A program made the position numbers and the translations under genes. From assembly GCF_003711395.1 (NCBI RefSeq), contig NZ_PJRJ01000013.1, forward strand, positions 18,861 through 82,860: 64,000 bases of DNA. The letters run 5' to 3'. This DNA is from Acinetobacter sp. B51(2017) (GTDB taxonomy: Bacteria > Pseudomonadota > Gammaproteobacteria > Pseudomonadales > Moraxellaceae). The notes under the pieces are model-generated. The model saw nothing but the letters and a program-made list of their open reading frames with translations, was not told the DNA's origin and made no database searches. Shown piece by piece: positions 46,752 through 56,818 of this stretch (its first letter is position 1; every line of letters begins with the position of its first letter).

Positions 46752-48722
46752 TCAAATTAACAAAGTACGAATGTCTTTAAGCAGCTTGGTCAATTTATTG
46801 GTAAAGCGTGCTGCATCAGCACCATTAATCACACGGTGATCGTATGATAATGACAATGGAAGCATGAGGCGTGGATCAAAACCTTGACCATTCCAAACCG
46901 GTTGCATGGTTGCAGGTGAAATACCCAAGATTGCCACTTGTGGCCAGTTTACCAGTGGGGTAAATGCTGTACCACCAATTGCACCGAGGCTAGAAATGGT
47001 AAAGTTCGCACCCTGTAGGTCTTTTGGTGACAATTTCTTATCACGTGCTTTTTGACCCAACTCACCCAACTCAACTGCAATTTGTTTAATTGATTTTTGG
47101 TCTGGGTTACGCAGTACAGGTACTGTTAAACCATCTGGTGTTGCTACAGCGATACCCATATGGATTTCGTTACGTAACAATACAGATTTACCATCATCCG
47201 CCAAGTGACCTGCGAATTCACGCTCTTCTTTAAGCAAGTGCGCAACTGCCTTGATGATGAACGCCATAATGGTCAGGCTAATACCTTCTTTCTTAAAGTT
47301 GCCTTTAAGATCATTACGCCATGCTTCAAGCTCAGTAATATCCGCTAAATCAAACTGGGTGACTTGTGGGATGTAGTTGTTTAACGACAACTGTGGAATA
47401 GATACTTGTTGTAAACGCGTCAACGCTTTTTCTTCTACACCGCCAAAGGCATCAAAACTTGGTAGTTTTGGTAAGCCTGCAGCAACCGCAGCCGCCACTG
47501 GAGCAGCAGCAGGTGCTGGCGCAGTTAAGCGTGTTTTCACGTAAGCAAACAAGTCTTCTTTCATTAAACGTGCATGAGGACCTGAAGATTTAACTTCAGC
47601 CAAGACTACACCAAGTTCACGCGCCAATTTACGCACTGCAGGGCCTGCATAGACTTTCGCGTTTGCAGCATTTTGCTCTTTGGTGAGCTTGTCAGCGTCA
47701 TGTGTTGTTGGCGTTGCCACTGGTGCAGCTGTAACTGCTGCTTGAGGCGCAGCTTTTGCTGTTTCTGCTTTAGCAGCAACTGGTGCAGGTGCAGCCGCCG
47801 CTGCAGCTTGACCTTCAGCTTCAATCGTAACTAAAGCAATGCCTTCAGAGACGTTTTGACCCAATTCAACATGAATCGAAGTAATCACGCCTGTTGCTGT
47901 GCTTGGTACTTCTACAGTGGCTTTATCTGATTCAACCACGATGATGCTTTGGTCTTTTTCGACTTTATCGCCTACCGCAACGAGAATTTCAGCTACAGCT
48001 GCTTTGTCTACGCCTAGATCAGGCACAGCGATTTCAACTTTGCCTGCTGCTACAGCGGCAACAGGTGCTGCCTGTTCTGCTTTTGGCGATTCAGGCACAG
48101 CTTGAGCAACTTCTGCTTGTACTGGGGCAGCTGGCGCTGCCGCAGAATCTGCAGTTTTGACCTTTAGAATCACCACGCCTTCTTTAACGTTATCACCTAC
48201 TTGAATCTCAATTGATTCAACTGTACCTGAAACGCTGCTTGGTACTTCTACAGTGGCTTTGTCTGACTCAACCACAACGATGCTTTGATCTACATCAATT
48301 TCATCGCCTACAGCAACTAAGATTTCACCGACAAGGGCTTTTTCTACGCCAATGTCAGGCACTTGCACATCAACCACTTGTGATGCTGCTGGCGCTACAG
48401 GCGCAGCTTGTGCTGCAACAGGAGCTGCCGCTTGAACTTCGGCTTGAGGCGCTTCAGCTTTTGCTGCTTCTGCAGCAGGTGCAGGTGTTGCCTGACCTTC
48501 TGCTTCAAGTTCTACCAAAACTGCACCTTCAGCAACTTCGTCACCAAGGCTAACTAAAATGCTTTTTACCACGCCTTGCGACGTGCTTGGCACTTCAACA
48601 GAGGCTTTGTCAGATTCAAGCAAGACAATGCTGTCATCAACAGCAATGGTATCGCCTACTTTGACTAGGATTTCAGCGACGGTCGCTTTATCTACACCAA
48701 TATCAGGAGTCGTAATTTGCAT
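46752..48722 (-). CDS. aceF: Pyruvate dehydrogenase complex E2, dihydrolipoamide acetyltransferase
   Basis: E2 is the core of the pyruvate dehydrogenase complex and transfers acetyl groups from lipoyl arms to CoA. The 656 residues hold three lipoyl domains with modifiable Lys39, Lys155 and Lys267, each in an ESDKA motif and separated by Ala/Pro-rich linkers. A peripheral-subunit-binding domain (AGPAVRKLARELGV, near 355) and the catalytic domain with DHRVINGADAARF near the C-terminus follow. The start lies two bases after aceE, whose stop overlaps the AGGAG ribosome site. Translational coupling fits the fixed subunit ratio. lpd for E3 is not adjacent. Confidence 0.97.
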   Translation of the reverse strand: MQITTPDIGVDKATVAEILVKVGDTIAVDDSIVLLESDKASVEVPSTSQGVVKSILVSLGDEVAEGAVLVELEAEGQATPAPAAEAAKAEAPQAEVQAAAPVAAQAAPVAPAASQVVDVQVPDIGVEKALVGEILVAVGDEIDVDQSIVVVESDKATVEVPSSVSGTVESIEIQVGDNVKEGVVILKVKTADSAAAPAAPVQAEVAQAVPESPKAEQAAPVAAVAAGKVEIAVPDLGVDKAAVAEILVAVGDKVEKDQSIIVVESDKATVEVPSTATGVITSIHVELGQNVSEGIALVTIEAEGQAAAAAAPAPVAAKAETAKAAPQAAVTAAPVATPTTHDADKLTKEQNAANAKVYAGPAVRKLARELGVVLAEVKSSGPHARLMKEDLFAYVKTRLTAPAPAAAPVAAAVAAGLPKLPSFDAFGGVEEKALTRLQQVSIPQLSLNNYIPQVTQFDLADITELEAWRNDLKGNFKKEGISLTIMAFIIKAVAHLLKEEREFAGHLADDGKSVLLRNEIHMGIAVATPDGLTVPVLRNPDQKSIKQIAVELGELGQKARDKKLSPKDLQGANFTISSLGAIGGTAFTPLVNWPQVAILGISPATMQPVWNGQGFDPRLMLPLSLSYDHRVINGADAARFTNKLTKLLKDIRTLLI

Positions 48723-48724
48723 GC

Positions 48725-51427
48725 TTATTTCTCCTCTTTGTAGTCAGCAACAGCGTGCACTGATGGCGTTGCTTGAGGTGCCCAAGCCACTGGACGATCT
48801 GTATCTAATTCAAAGCTAGAGATTGCATCTTTGACTAAGCGTGCATCTACTTCACCTTCATCAGCCAATTTCTTCAATGTTGCAACCACAATGTGCGCTG
48901 CATCTACACCGAAGTAGCTACGTAATTTGGCGCGTGTATCTGAACGACCATAACCATCAGTACCAAGCGCTACAAATGGGCGGTTGTCTGGAAGGTAAGC
49001 ACGGATTTGTTCGCTGTAGGCACGCATATGGTCTGTTGCTGAAACCACGATACCTTTAGTGCCACGAAGTTGTTTTGATACCCAAGCTTCTTTCACTTCT
49101 TCTGCAAGTGGGTGTAGACGGTTGTATTCTTCACACGCCATACCATCACGCGCAAGTTCGTTGAAGCTAGTTACGCTAAATACGTTTGAATGAATTTGGT
49201 ATTCGTCACGTAGAATTTGCGCCGCTTTAATCACTTCACGCAGAATGACACCTGAACCCATCAGCTGAACAGTGGCTTTTTCATCTTCTTCAAGTAAGTA
49301 CATACCACGTTTAATGCCTTCTTCAACGCCTTGTGGCATTGCAGGATGCTCGTAGTTTTCGTTCATTACCGTTAAGTAGTAGAACACGCGCTCTTGGTTC
49401 ACATACATACGTTTTAAACCGTCATGTACGATAACAGCCAATTCGTAACCGAAACATGGATCATAAGAGACACAGTTTGGAATTGTGTTGGCTAAGATGT
49501 GTGAGTGACCATCTTGGTGCTGTAAGCCTTCACCGTTAAGCGTTGTACGACCTGCAGTTGCACCTAATAAGAAGCCTTGTGCTTGTGCATCGCCTGCTGC
49601 CCATGCAATGTCACCAATACGTTGGAAACCAAACATCGAGTAGTACATATACATTGGAATCATTGGCAAGTTGTTGGTTGAATAACTTGTTGCCAACGCA
49701 GCCCATGCGCTCATCGCACCTGCTTCGTTAATCCCTTCTTGTAGCATGTGACCGTCTTTTGCTTCACGGTAATGCATCAATTGTTCTTGGTCTTCTGGGG
49801 TGTACTTTTGACCGTGTGCGGCATAAATACCCAACTGACGGAACATACCTTCTAAACCAAATGTACGTGCTTCATCTGGAACAATTGGAACAACACGGTC
49901 TTTAATGGCTTTTTCTTTTAATAAAGCAGAAATTAAGCGCACCATCACCATGGTGGTTGATTGTTGCTTACCGTTAGAGCCTGCAAGTACTGCATCAAAT
50001 ACAGATAATTCTGGAATCGCAAGTAATTCGCTTTCTTTACGACGTGCCGGTAGGTAACCACCTAACGCTTCACGACGTGCCTTCATGTATTTAATTTCAG
50101 GCGAGTTTTCACTTGGACGGTAGAACGGAACTTCTTCTAATTGCTCATCAGTGAATGGCAAGTTGAAACGGTTACGGACATATTTCAGCGATTCAAGCTG
50201 CATTTTCTTGATTTGGTGCGTCTTGTTTACCGCTTCGATTTCTTCAGACAAACCATAACCTTTCACAGTTTTTGCTAAGATGACTGTAGGTTGACCTGTC
50301 GATTTCATCGCTTCTGCATAAGCTGCATAAACCTTGTACGGGTCATGACCACCGCGGTTTAAGTTGTCGATGTCTTCATCGCTTAAGTTTTTAACCAGTT
50401 CTTCCGCTTCTGGGTATTTACCAAAGAAGTGCGCACGTGTGTAAGCACCACCTTTTACTTGGTAACGTTGGTAGTCGCCATCTACGGCTTCTTCCATAAT
50501 CGCTTTTAAAGCGCCAGATTTATCTTTATCGAGTAGTGGATCCCAATGACGACCCCATACCACTTTAATGACACGCCAGCCCGCACCGCGGAATAGAGAT
50601 TCTAATTCTTGAATAATTTTGCCGTTACCACGTACCGGACCATCTAGACGCTGTAAGTTACAGTTAACAACCCATACAAGGTTGTCGAGCTTTTCACGAC
50701 CAGCAAGCGCAATTGCACCTGTACTTTCTGGCTCGTCCATCTCTCCATCACCCAGATAAGCCCAAACTTTACGGTCTTCTTCTTTGATTAAGCCACGGTT
50801 CATTAAGTATTTTTGAATGTGTGCTTGGTAAATCGACATGATTGGACCAAGACCCATCGATACTGTTGGGAACTGCCAGTAGTCTGGCATTAAATACGGG
50901 TGAGGGTATGACGGTAAACCAACGCCATCGACTTCACGACGGAAGTTATTTAAATGATCTTCAGTTAAACGACCTTCTAAGAACGAACGTGCATAAATAC
51001 CTGGGGCACAGTGACCTTGGTAATAAATCATGTCGCCGCCAAAATTATCGCTATTGGCACGGAAGAAGTGGTTAAAACCAACATCATATAAAGTTGCAGA
51101 AGACGCGAAACTCGCTAAGTGACCACCTAAGTCATCACCCGTTTTGTTCGCACGTAATACCATTGCCAATGCGTTCCAACGGATTAAAGCACGAATACGG
51201 CGTTCCATATCTGGATCACCCGGCAGCGCTGGTTGTTCGGCTACAGAAATTGTATTTAAGTAAGGTGTATTTAGGCGCTGAATGGGAACATGCTTTGCAA
51301 TCGCGCGTTGATACAATTTTTCTAATAAAAAGGCCGCACGTTCTGTGCCCATGTGTTCAACTACAGAATCAAACGCCTCTTGCCATTCTTGGGTTTCTTG
51401 CGCGTCAGTATCACCATAAAACGCCAT
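48725..51427 (-). CDS. aceE: Pyruvate dehydrogenase E1 component (homodimeric)
   Basis: AceE is the thiamin-diphosphate enzyme that decarboxylates pyruvate and acetylates the E2 lipoyl groups. The 900-residue length fits the single-chain gammaproteobacterial E1. The ThDP motif region GDGEMDEPESTGAIALAGRE then VVNCNLQRLDGPVRGNGKI is present, and EGLQHQDGHSHILA and the N-terminal RRIRALIRWNAL are family-typical. It is the first gene of aceE-aceF, preceded by about 290 bases shared with the M23 gene's terminator. No pdhR gene is visible nearby. Confidence 0.98.
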   Translation of the reverse strand: MAFYGDTDAQETQEWQEAFDSVVEHMGTERAAFLLEKLYQRAIAKHVPIQRLNTPYLNTISVAEQPALPGDPDMERRIRALIRWNALAMVLRANKTGDDLGGHLASFASSATLYDVGFNHFFRANSDNFGGDMIYYQGHCAPGIYARSFLEGRLTEDHLNNFRREVDGVGLPSYPHPYLMPDYWQFPTVSMGLGPIMSIYQAHIQKYLMNRGLIKEEDRKVWAYLGDGEMDEPESTGAIALAGREKLDNLVWVVNCNLQRLDGPVRGNGKIIQELESLFRGAGWRVIKVVWGRHWDPLLDKDKSGALKAIMEEAVDGDYQRYQVKGGAYTRAHFFGKYPEAEELVKNLSDEDIDNLNRGGHDPYKVYAAYAEAMKSTGQPTVILAKTVKGYGLSEEIEAVNKTHQIKKMQLESLKYVRNRFNLPFTDEQLEEVPFYRPSENSPEIKYMKARREALGGYLPARRKESELLAIPELSVFDAVLAGSNGKQQSTTMVMVRLISALLKEKAIKDRVVPIVPDEARTFGLEGMFRQLGIYAAHGQKYTPEDQEQLMHYREAKDGHMLQEGINEAGAMSAWAALATSYSTNNLPMIPMYMYYSMFGFQRIGDIAWAAGDAQAQGFLLGATAGRTTLNGEGLQHQDGHSHILANTIPNCVSYDPCFGYELAVIVHDGLKRMYVNQERVFYYLTVMNENYEHPAMPQGVEEGIKRGMYLLEEDEKATVQLMGSGVILREVIKAAQILRDEYQIHSNVFSVTSFNELARDGMACEEYNRLHPLAEEVKEAWVSKQLRGTKGIVVSATDHMRAYSEQIRAYLPDNRPFVALGTDGYGRSDTRAKLRSYFGVDAAHIVVATLKKLADEGEVDARLVKDAISSFELDTDRPVAWAPQATPSVHAVADYKEEK

Positions 51428-51567
51428 AATCTACCATTCCATATACTTATATTAGGATGTATATGTATCATACTTTAGATGTATTAAGTTATCGCCACAG
51501 CTGAATATAGTTAGACAGGTGTATTTCATAGCTAAATAGTAGTTCGTTTAGATCGCAATAAAACAAC

Positions 51568-51590
51568 AAAAAACCGCCTTTTTAGGCGGT
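51568..51590 (-). terminator. Terminator of the M23 peptidase gene
   Basis: On the minus strand ACCGCCT/AGGCGGT with a 4-base loop is followed by six U. Confidence 0.8.
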
Positions 51591-51720
51591 TTATCGTACA
51601 ATAACTATACTTTTTACATGATAGCCTTGGTTAAAATAAAGGCATTCATTTATTTAGTTGTTTGCGGCGCGAATTGCTTTGCTGACAATTCATACATTAA
51701 ATGTATAAATATGGGGCAAA

Positions 51721-52461
51721 TTAACGCAACATTGCTAAATAAGGTGATGGATTTTTACGTTGACCATTTTTTACTACTTCATAGTGTAAATGTGGGCCAG
51801 TACAACGACCTGTACAACCTACATTGGCAATATGCTGACCTGCTTTCACACGCTCACCCACACGGGCAATTAGACGTGATGCATGCGCATAACGCGTGAC
51901 ATAACCATTGCCATGATTAATTTCAACATATTGACCATAACCTGTGCCCCAACCTGACTTGGTCACGACACCTGGACCTGTAGCATAAATTGGTGTCCCT
52001 GTTGGTGCAGCAAGATCTAAACCAGAATGGTTTTCTGCACGGCCACCCATGGTACGACCGCCGTAATTTGAGCTCACACGGCCATTAGGTAAAGGATGAG
52101 CCAATAACCAAGAATATGGGCTGCTCGATACTGAAGAAGACGCAGAGTAGTCTTTTGCAGTTGTGCTTGGATACTTCTTCTCGAGTAATTCGTTATTTAA
52201 TACGGTGGTTTTTTCTGCACCACGAATTGTAACGTTAATTTCAGTTGGTTTAAGCGCTGCAACTTCTGTCGCTGTTTTAAACTCTGAATAAGAACCTTGC
52301 GCTAAAGTTTTGGTCAGCTGCTCTAAACGATCAGGACTAGAATCGGCTTTCAAATCTAAAACTTGTGCCTGATTGGCTTTTAGATCCACTAACTCAGCTA
52401 AAGCTACGGTTGAAGCTGAAGCTGCTAAAGTACACGCTACAAAAATACGTCGCAAATGCAT
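51721..52461 (-). CDS. M23 family (LytM) peptidoglycan endopeptidase
   Basis: This 246-residue envelope protein has an N-terminal signal peptide (MHLRRIFVACTLAASASTVALA), a linker of about 100 residues and a C-terminal LytM domain. The zinc ligands are intact: NHSGLDLA (HxxxD, about residue 140) and GPHLHYEV (HxH, about 225). An active peptide-cross-link endopeptidase or a hydrolase activator is expected. Two Cys in VGCTGRCTGPH may form a disulfide. It is divergent from dciA; in many gammaproteobacteria an M23 gene and a DUF721 gene sit next to lpxC in the same way. Confidence 0.92.
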   Translation of the reverse strand: MHLRRIFVACTLAASASTVALAELVDLKANQAQVLDLKADSSPDRLEQLTKTLAQGSYSEFKTATEVAALKPTEINVTIRGAEKTTVLNNELLEKKYPSTTAKDYSASSSVSSSPYSWLLAHPLPNGRVSSNYGGRTMGGRAENHSGLDLAAPTGTPIYATGPGVVTKSGWGTGYGQYVEINHGNGYVTRYAHASRLIARVGERVKAGQHIANVGCTGRCTGPHLHYEVVKNGQRKNPSPYLAMLR

Positions 52462-52572
52462 AAAAAAACCTCTTTAAACTGTTTTTAGCAAAGTTCCCTT
52501 GTCTGGATCTCGTCCTTGATCTTAACCAAAAGAAGCGCATAAGATTAGAACATAAACATGAAGGAATAATGT

Positions 52573-53013
52573 ATGTCTGAACCTGTAAACGTTTTTGGGC
52601 AAACAAGTAAACATCTAAAAACAGGAAACTTAACGTTTCTCTCAACGCAAGTTGCTGCATGGCAGAAACTTAGCAAACTTATCCAACCGCTCCTGCCCCA
52701 ACCAGAGCAATGGCAAGTTGTGTGTTATCAAAATGGTATTTTGACGATTACCGGTGAAAATCAAGCCATGATTAGTCAACTCGGCTATCTTCAAAAGCAA
52801 TACATACAACAATTGTCACAAATTACTGGGCTAGAAAATTTACAAAAAATCCAAGTGCGTCTGAGAAATAAAACTCAAACACCTGTAAAAAATGAAAATT
52901 GTTCTAGGCAATTACAAGCTGAAACACAAGATTTGTTACGTGATGCTGCTTGCTTTGTGAACGACCCTAAGCTTAGCCAAGCGATGCTACGTTTGGCAAG
53001 CAAAAAAAAGTAA
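52573..53013 (+). CDS. dciA: DciA (DUF721) replicative helicase-operator protein
   Basis: This 146-residue protein has an N-terminal DUF721 domain (residues 15-100: LSTQVAAWQKLSKLIQPLL, WQVVCYQNGILTITGENQAMISQLGYLQ), which is the KH-like fold of DciA. DciA interacts with and loads the DnaB helicase in bacteria that lack DnaC/DnaI-type loaders. The C-terminal 40 residues are charged and probably flexible. AAGGAAT precedes the ATG. It sits between the M23 gene and lpxC, a placement conserved in several gammaproteobacteria, and no dnaC is in the window. Confidence 0.85.
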   Translation: MSEPVNVFGQTSKHLKTGNLTFLSTQVAAWQKLSKLIQPLLPQPEQWQVVCYQNGILTITGENQAMISQLGYLQKQYIQQLSQITGLENLQKIQVRLRNKTQTPVKNENCSRQLQAETQDLLRDAACFVNDPKLSQAMLRLASKKK

Positions 53014-53050
53014 TTCTCATTTCTATATCGAGCAAATGATGAAATAGATT

Positions 53051-53066
53051 TGTGACTTAAATCACA
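53051..53066. promoter_or_regulatory. Perfect CRP/Vfr-type dyad downstream of lpxC and dciA
   Basis: TGTGA-CTTAAA-TCACA matches the 5-6-5 CRP half-site consensus exactly. It lies between the convergent ends of dciA and lpxC, an unusual place. A second dyad, TGTTA/TAACA, follows at 53075-53089. Confidence 0.45.
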
Positions 53067-53110
53067 GATGTATTTGTTACATTATAACATTTACACGAAA
53101 AGACAATAAC

Positions 53111-54013
53111 TTATGCAATTGTTACATAACTGATCGGACATTTTTCAACGTCATCAAATGTTACAATTTCATAGCTACTTGGATCACTTTGCACATTGCG
53201 TAGCAATTGATTATTGAGGGCATGACCTGATTTGTAACCATCGAATTTTGCAATAATTTGGTGACCCATCAGGTATAGGTCACCCACTGCATCTAAGATT
53301 TTATGTCTTACAAATTCGTCAGAAAAACGTAAACCTTCTTCATTCACTACGCCTGTATCATCCACCCCAATGGCGTTTTCTAAACTGGCACCCAAAGCTA
53401 AATTATTGGCTTTGAGATAGTCTAGATCCTTCATAAAACCAAAAGTGCGCGCTTCGCTGACTTCATAGACAAATGTTTCAGTTGAGAAGTCAATCGTGGC
53501 GGATTGATATTCTTTTTGGAAAGCAGGATGATCAAAATCAATGGTAAAGTTCAGCTGAAAACCATCGTGCGGGCTAAAAATGGCTTTTTTATCCTGAATC
53601 AAGGCTTCAACAGGCTTTAAAATTTTAATAAATTTCTTGGGTGCATCAAGCTCTTGTAAACCTCCTTGCATCAAAAGGTAGATAAATGGACCAGCACTAC
53701 CATCCATAATCGGCAATTCTGAGGCAGAGACTTCTACAATTAAGTTATCAATCCCAAGACCTGCGATCGCACTCATCACATGCTCAATGGTACCGACTTT
53801 GGCATTGTTTTGTACCAAATTCGAGCACATAAAGGCCTCTTGAATCAGCATCGCATCGGCTGGTATATCCACCACTGGATCAAGGTCAATACGACGAAAC
53901 ACAATTCCCCCATCCGCATGGTGAGGTACAAAGTTCATAAATACTTTTTGACCACTGTGCAGACCAATTCCGCTCGCTTTCACGACACGTTTTAGGGTTC
54001 TTTGTTTCAACAT
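53111..54013 (-). CDS. lpxC: UDP-3-O-acyl-N-acetylglucosamine deacetylase
   Basis: LpxC is the zinc deacetylase at the committed step of lipid A synthesis. The 300-residue protein starts [21 protein letters not shown] and has His78 in [13 protein letters not shown]. The second zinc motif is [14 protein letters not shown] near residue 236, and the catalytic His is in [13 protein letters not shown] near 263. All ligands are present, so the gene looks intact. A terminator separates it from ftsZ upstream, so it probably has its own promoter within 54014-54075. Confidence 0.97.
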   Translation of the reverse strand: MLKQRTLKRVVKASGIGLHSGQKVFMNFVPHHADGGIVFRRIDLDPVVDIPADAMLIQEAFMCSNLVQNNAKVGTIEHVMSAIAGLGIDNLIVEVSASELPIMDGSAGPFIYLLMQGGLQELDAPKKFIKILKPVEALIQDKKAIFSPHDGFQLNFTIDFDHPAFQKEYQSATIDFSTETFVYEVSEARTFGFMKDLDYLKANNLALGASLENAIGVDDTGVVNEEGLRFSDEFVRHKILDAVGDLYLMGHQIIAKFDGYKSGHALNNQLLRNVQSDPSSYEIVTFDDVEKCPISYVTIA

Positions 54014-54075
54014 ATCAGTTCAATCATTTCGCTTAAACCGCTATACGTTAGCATATTTCGCCATTGTACAGAAAC

Positions 54076-54102
54076 AAAAAGGTAGCCCTTGGGCTACCTT
54101 TT
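54076..54102 (-). terminator. Terminator between ftsZ and lpxC
   Basis: On the minus strand AAAAGGTAGC/GCTACCTTTT with a 6-base loop forms a hairpin with a U run, 35 bases after the ftsZ stop. Confidence 0.75.
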
Positions 54103-54136
54103 ACGTTGTAACAATGTAAACATATTTTGTTACATA

Positions 54137-55327
54137 TTACTTACGTTGTTGATTTTTAAGGTAATCTTGGATACTCATCGGCGTTGGGCGACCGCTAGCT
54201 GCAGGTGCAACTGGCGCTGCTGTTGCATCGGTATTTTGGCGTTGAATTGCAGGTACGTCATCATCATCCACTGCTGTTTGCTGTACTGCAGAAGCATTTG
54301 GCACTTGTGTCTTAGCAGCTGGACGCTTGACTACATCTGCAGAGTCAGCAGAATTACGGGTTAAACCTGTCGCAATCACAGTTACGCTAATTTCATCACG
54401 CGCATCTGGATCAAATACCGTACCGTAGAACACTTGACCTTCATCAAGATCGACGATTTGGTTGACTACATCAGTAATTTCTTCGATTTCGCCAAAGGTT
54501 ACATCATCACCACCAGTCACGTTAATTAAGATGCCTTTGGCATTCATAATCGTTACGTTGTCGAGTAGTGGACTACGAATCGCTTGTTCAGCAGCTTGAC
54601 GTGCACGGTTTTCACCACGACCAAGACCTGCACCCATCATGGCATAACCGCGTGTGCTCATGGCAGTTTTTAAATCGGCGAAGTCAAGGTTGATATGACC
54701 TGGACGTACCACAAGATCAAAGATACTGCGTACTGCATTTAACAACACATCATCCGCTTTTTTGTAAGCATCTTTCATTGAGATGTCACGGAAAACTTTG
54801 AGTAAGCGTTGGTTTGGAATGATAATTAAAGAGTCAACGTGTTGCTCTAAAGCTTCGATGCCTTTTTCTGCAGAAAGTAGACGGCGTTTACCTTCAAAGT
54901 TAAATGGTGTCGTGACAACACCTACTGTTAAAATGCCCATTTCTTTGGCAATTTCAGCAACCACAGGCGCAGCACCTGTTCCTGTACCACCGCCCATACC
55001 TGCAGTCACGAATACCATATCCGTGCCTTCTAAGTGTTGGCGAATGATTTCACGACTTTCTTCAGCAGCAGCTTGACCCACTTGTGGATTAGCACCAGCA
55101 CCTAGGCCGCGTGTACTTTGCTCACCCAGTTGGATTTTAAATTGAGCATTCATGCGATCTAAAGCTTGACGGTCTGTATTGGCACAGACAAATTTTACGC
55201 CTTGAATGTCAGATTCCAACATGTGTTGCACAGCATTACCGCCAGCACCACCTACACCAAACACAGTAAAACGGGCTTGACCGTTGCTATCGGTTTGATC
55301 ATCTTCAAAAAATTCAAATGAGGCCAT
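54137..55327 (-). CDS. ftsZ: Cell division protein FtsZ
   Basis: FtsZ is the tubulin-like GTPase that forms the division ring. The 396-residue protein has the GTP-binding glycine loop GGGTGTGAAPVVAE (about 105-118) and the T7 loop NLDFADLKTAM. A Gln/Ala-rich linker of about 60 residues leads to the C-terminal peptide RPTPMSIQDYLKNQQRK, the Acinetobacter form of the tail that binds FtsA and ZipA. I use ATG 55327 (MASFEFFEDD); the frame opens 12 codons earlier. It is the last gene of the murG-to-ftsZ run before a terminator. Confidence 0.97.
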   Translation of the reverse strand: MASFEFFEDDQTDSNGQARFTVFGVGGAGGNAVQHMLESDIQGVKFVCANTDRQALDRMNAQFKIQLGEQSTRGLGAGANPQVGQAAAEESREIIRQHLEGTDMVFVTAGMGGGTGTGAAPVVAEIAKEMGILTVGVVTTPFNFEGKRRLLSAEKGIEALEQHVDSLIIIPNQRLLKVFRDISMKDAYKKADDVLLNAVRSIFDLVVRPGHINLDFADLKTAMSTRGYAMMGAGLGRGENRARQAAEQAIRSPLLDNVTIMNAKGILINVTGGDDVTFGEIEEITDVVNQIVDLDEGQVFYGTVFDPDARDEISVTVIATGLTRNSADSADVVKRPAAKTQVPNASAVQQTAVDDDDVPAIQRQNTDATAAPVAPAASGRPTPMSIQDYLKNQQRK

Positions 55328-55492
55328 GACCTTTAGATTTCCTAATTCATAACTGGCAGCCACTTAAGCCCGTACACTGCCTTATATTTAATAAACAAAA
55401 ATTGCTTTAAAGCATGCTGTTCAAGTTCGAGCTTGTCAAGTCTAAGCTTGATTTAGGCCCTTATTGTTAACGCTTTTACCGCAGATTCACCA

Positions 55493-56755
55493 TTAAAAGA
55501 ATGATTTCAACTTATCGTTTAAACCAGACCAAGCGCGGCCAGCACGCTTCCAAATAGAAACTTGGTTTGTTTCTTCTTCCTCAGCAATTGCCTCTGGCAA
55601 TTCACTTTGGCTAAATATCAACAGACCTGCTGCTGTTGCGTATTGTGAACGATGCAGTGCCGCTTGATGTTCTTCATCGCTATATACTGCAGTTGGCGGA
55701 TTGGCCAAATGCGCAGATACCCCCAACATACGACGAACAAAGGTCACCATACCTTCAATTTGACAAGCATCACCTGCCAAAACCACACCATGATACAAGC
55801 CTTGTAGAGCACCTGTCTCTTCAAGTTGTTCACGAATTTGCCCAAAAATTTCTTCGTAACGCGCAATAATAATATCAGTCAATTCAATGCGGCTAATGGT
55901 TTGTGGCCCATCAATGCCTTGAATTTGAATCATATGATCTGGTTTAACCACTTTTTGATCGACACAACCATAACGCAATTTAATCCGTTCTGCTTCTTCG
56001 GTTGTGGTTTGCAAAACTGCGGCAATATCACGCGTGACATGCTCACCACCACGTTGCAAAGTATGGGTGAGCGCCAAACGACCTTCAATATACATCGCAA
56101 TATTGGTCGTACCCGCACCAATATCAATTAAGCATACGCCGTATTCTTTTTCATCTTTTAGCAGGCAAGCTTCTGATGTGGCGAGGGTAGAAATCACCAT
56201 TTTTTCTACGCCAATATTGGCACCTTTCATGGCACGATCTAAGTTTTGCATGGTGCTAATTGGCAACTGCATCAACTGATAATGTCCAGTCATGTTGGTT
56301 GCTGACATACGAATTGGATTTTGTACCCATTCGCCTGCTTCATCCAAATCAAAACCTAAAGGTACCGCACTCACCAAATAATGGTCAGGCGTCACTTGAC
56401 TGGCTTTAGCCAATTCGAGCGCGCGCACCACTTCACTGGTGGTAATGGTTTTATCAGCGCTGGTAATTGCTGTAGAACCAAAGGCATAACAACTTTTTAA
56501 TTCTGCACTCGGAATAGATACCCAAGCCGAATGCACACGGCATTCCGCCATATCTTCGGCTTCTTGCACAGCATTTTTGATTGCAGTGATAACTTTATCG
56601 AGACTAACAATTTTCCCTTTATTCATGCCTCGGTTACGAGCTGTTGCCATACCAATAACTTGGATTTTATCTGGCGCATGTACCTTACCAATCAAAACCG
56701 AAACTTTGTGCGTCCCAATGTCAATCGCAACAACCGAGGGAACAGCTTCACTCAT
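55493..56755 (-). CDS. ftsA: Cell division protein FtsA
   Basis: FtsA is the actin-like protein that tethers FtsZ to the inner membrane and recruits later division proteins. The 420-residue protein has actin-fold phosphate loops VVAIDIGTHKVSVLIG (8-23) and VCLIDIGAGTTNIAMY (about 205-220) and the adenosine motif GVVLAGDACQIEGM. It ends in the amphipathic membrane helix WKRAGRAWSGLNDKLKSFF. The neighbours are ftsQ upstream (63 bases) and ftsZ downstream (165 bases). Confidence 0.97.
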   Translation of the reverse strand: MSEAVPSVVAIDIGTHKVSVLIGKVHAPDKIQVIGMATARNRGMNKGKIVSLDKVITAIKNAVQEAEDMAECRVHSAWVSIPSAELKSCYAFGSTAITSADKTITTSEVVRALELAKASQVTPDHYLVSAVPLGFDLDEAGEWVQNPIRMSATNMTGHYQLMQLPISTMQNLDRAMKGANIGVEKMVISTLATSEACLLKDEKEYGVCLIDIGAGTTNIAMYIEGRLALTHTLQRGGEHVTRDIAAVLQTTTEEAERIKLRYGCVDQKVVKPDHMIQIQGIDGPQTISRIELTDIIIARYEEIFGQIREQLEETGALQGLYHGVVLAGDACQIEGMVTFVRRMLGVSAHLANPPTAVYSDEEHQAALHRSQYATAAGLLIFSQSELPEAIAEEEETNQVSIWKRAGRAWSGLNDKLKSFF

Positions 56756-56818
56756 TATTCACTACTACCATTATGTTGGTTTAATTTCTGGCCTTAAGCC
56801 TCTATTTATAAAGCCAAA

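Noticed and set aside
47606..48553. Long antisense and alternative frames over aceF
   Set aside because: They are Leu/Gln-rich low-complexity translations of the Ala/Pro-rich lipoyl linkers, not genes.
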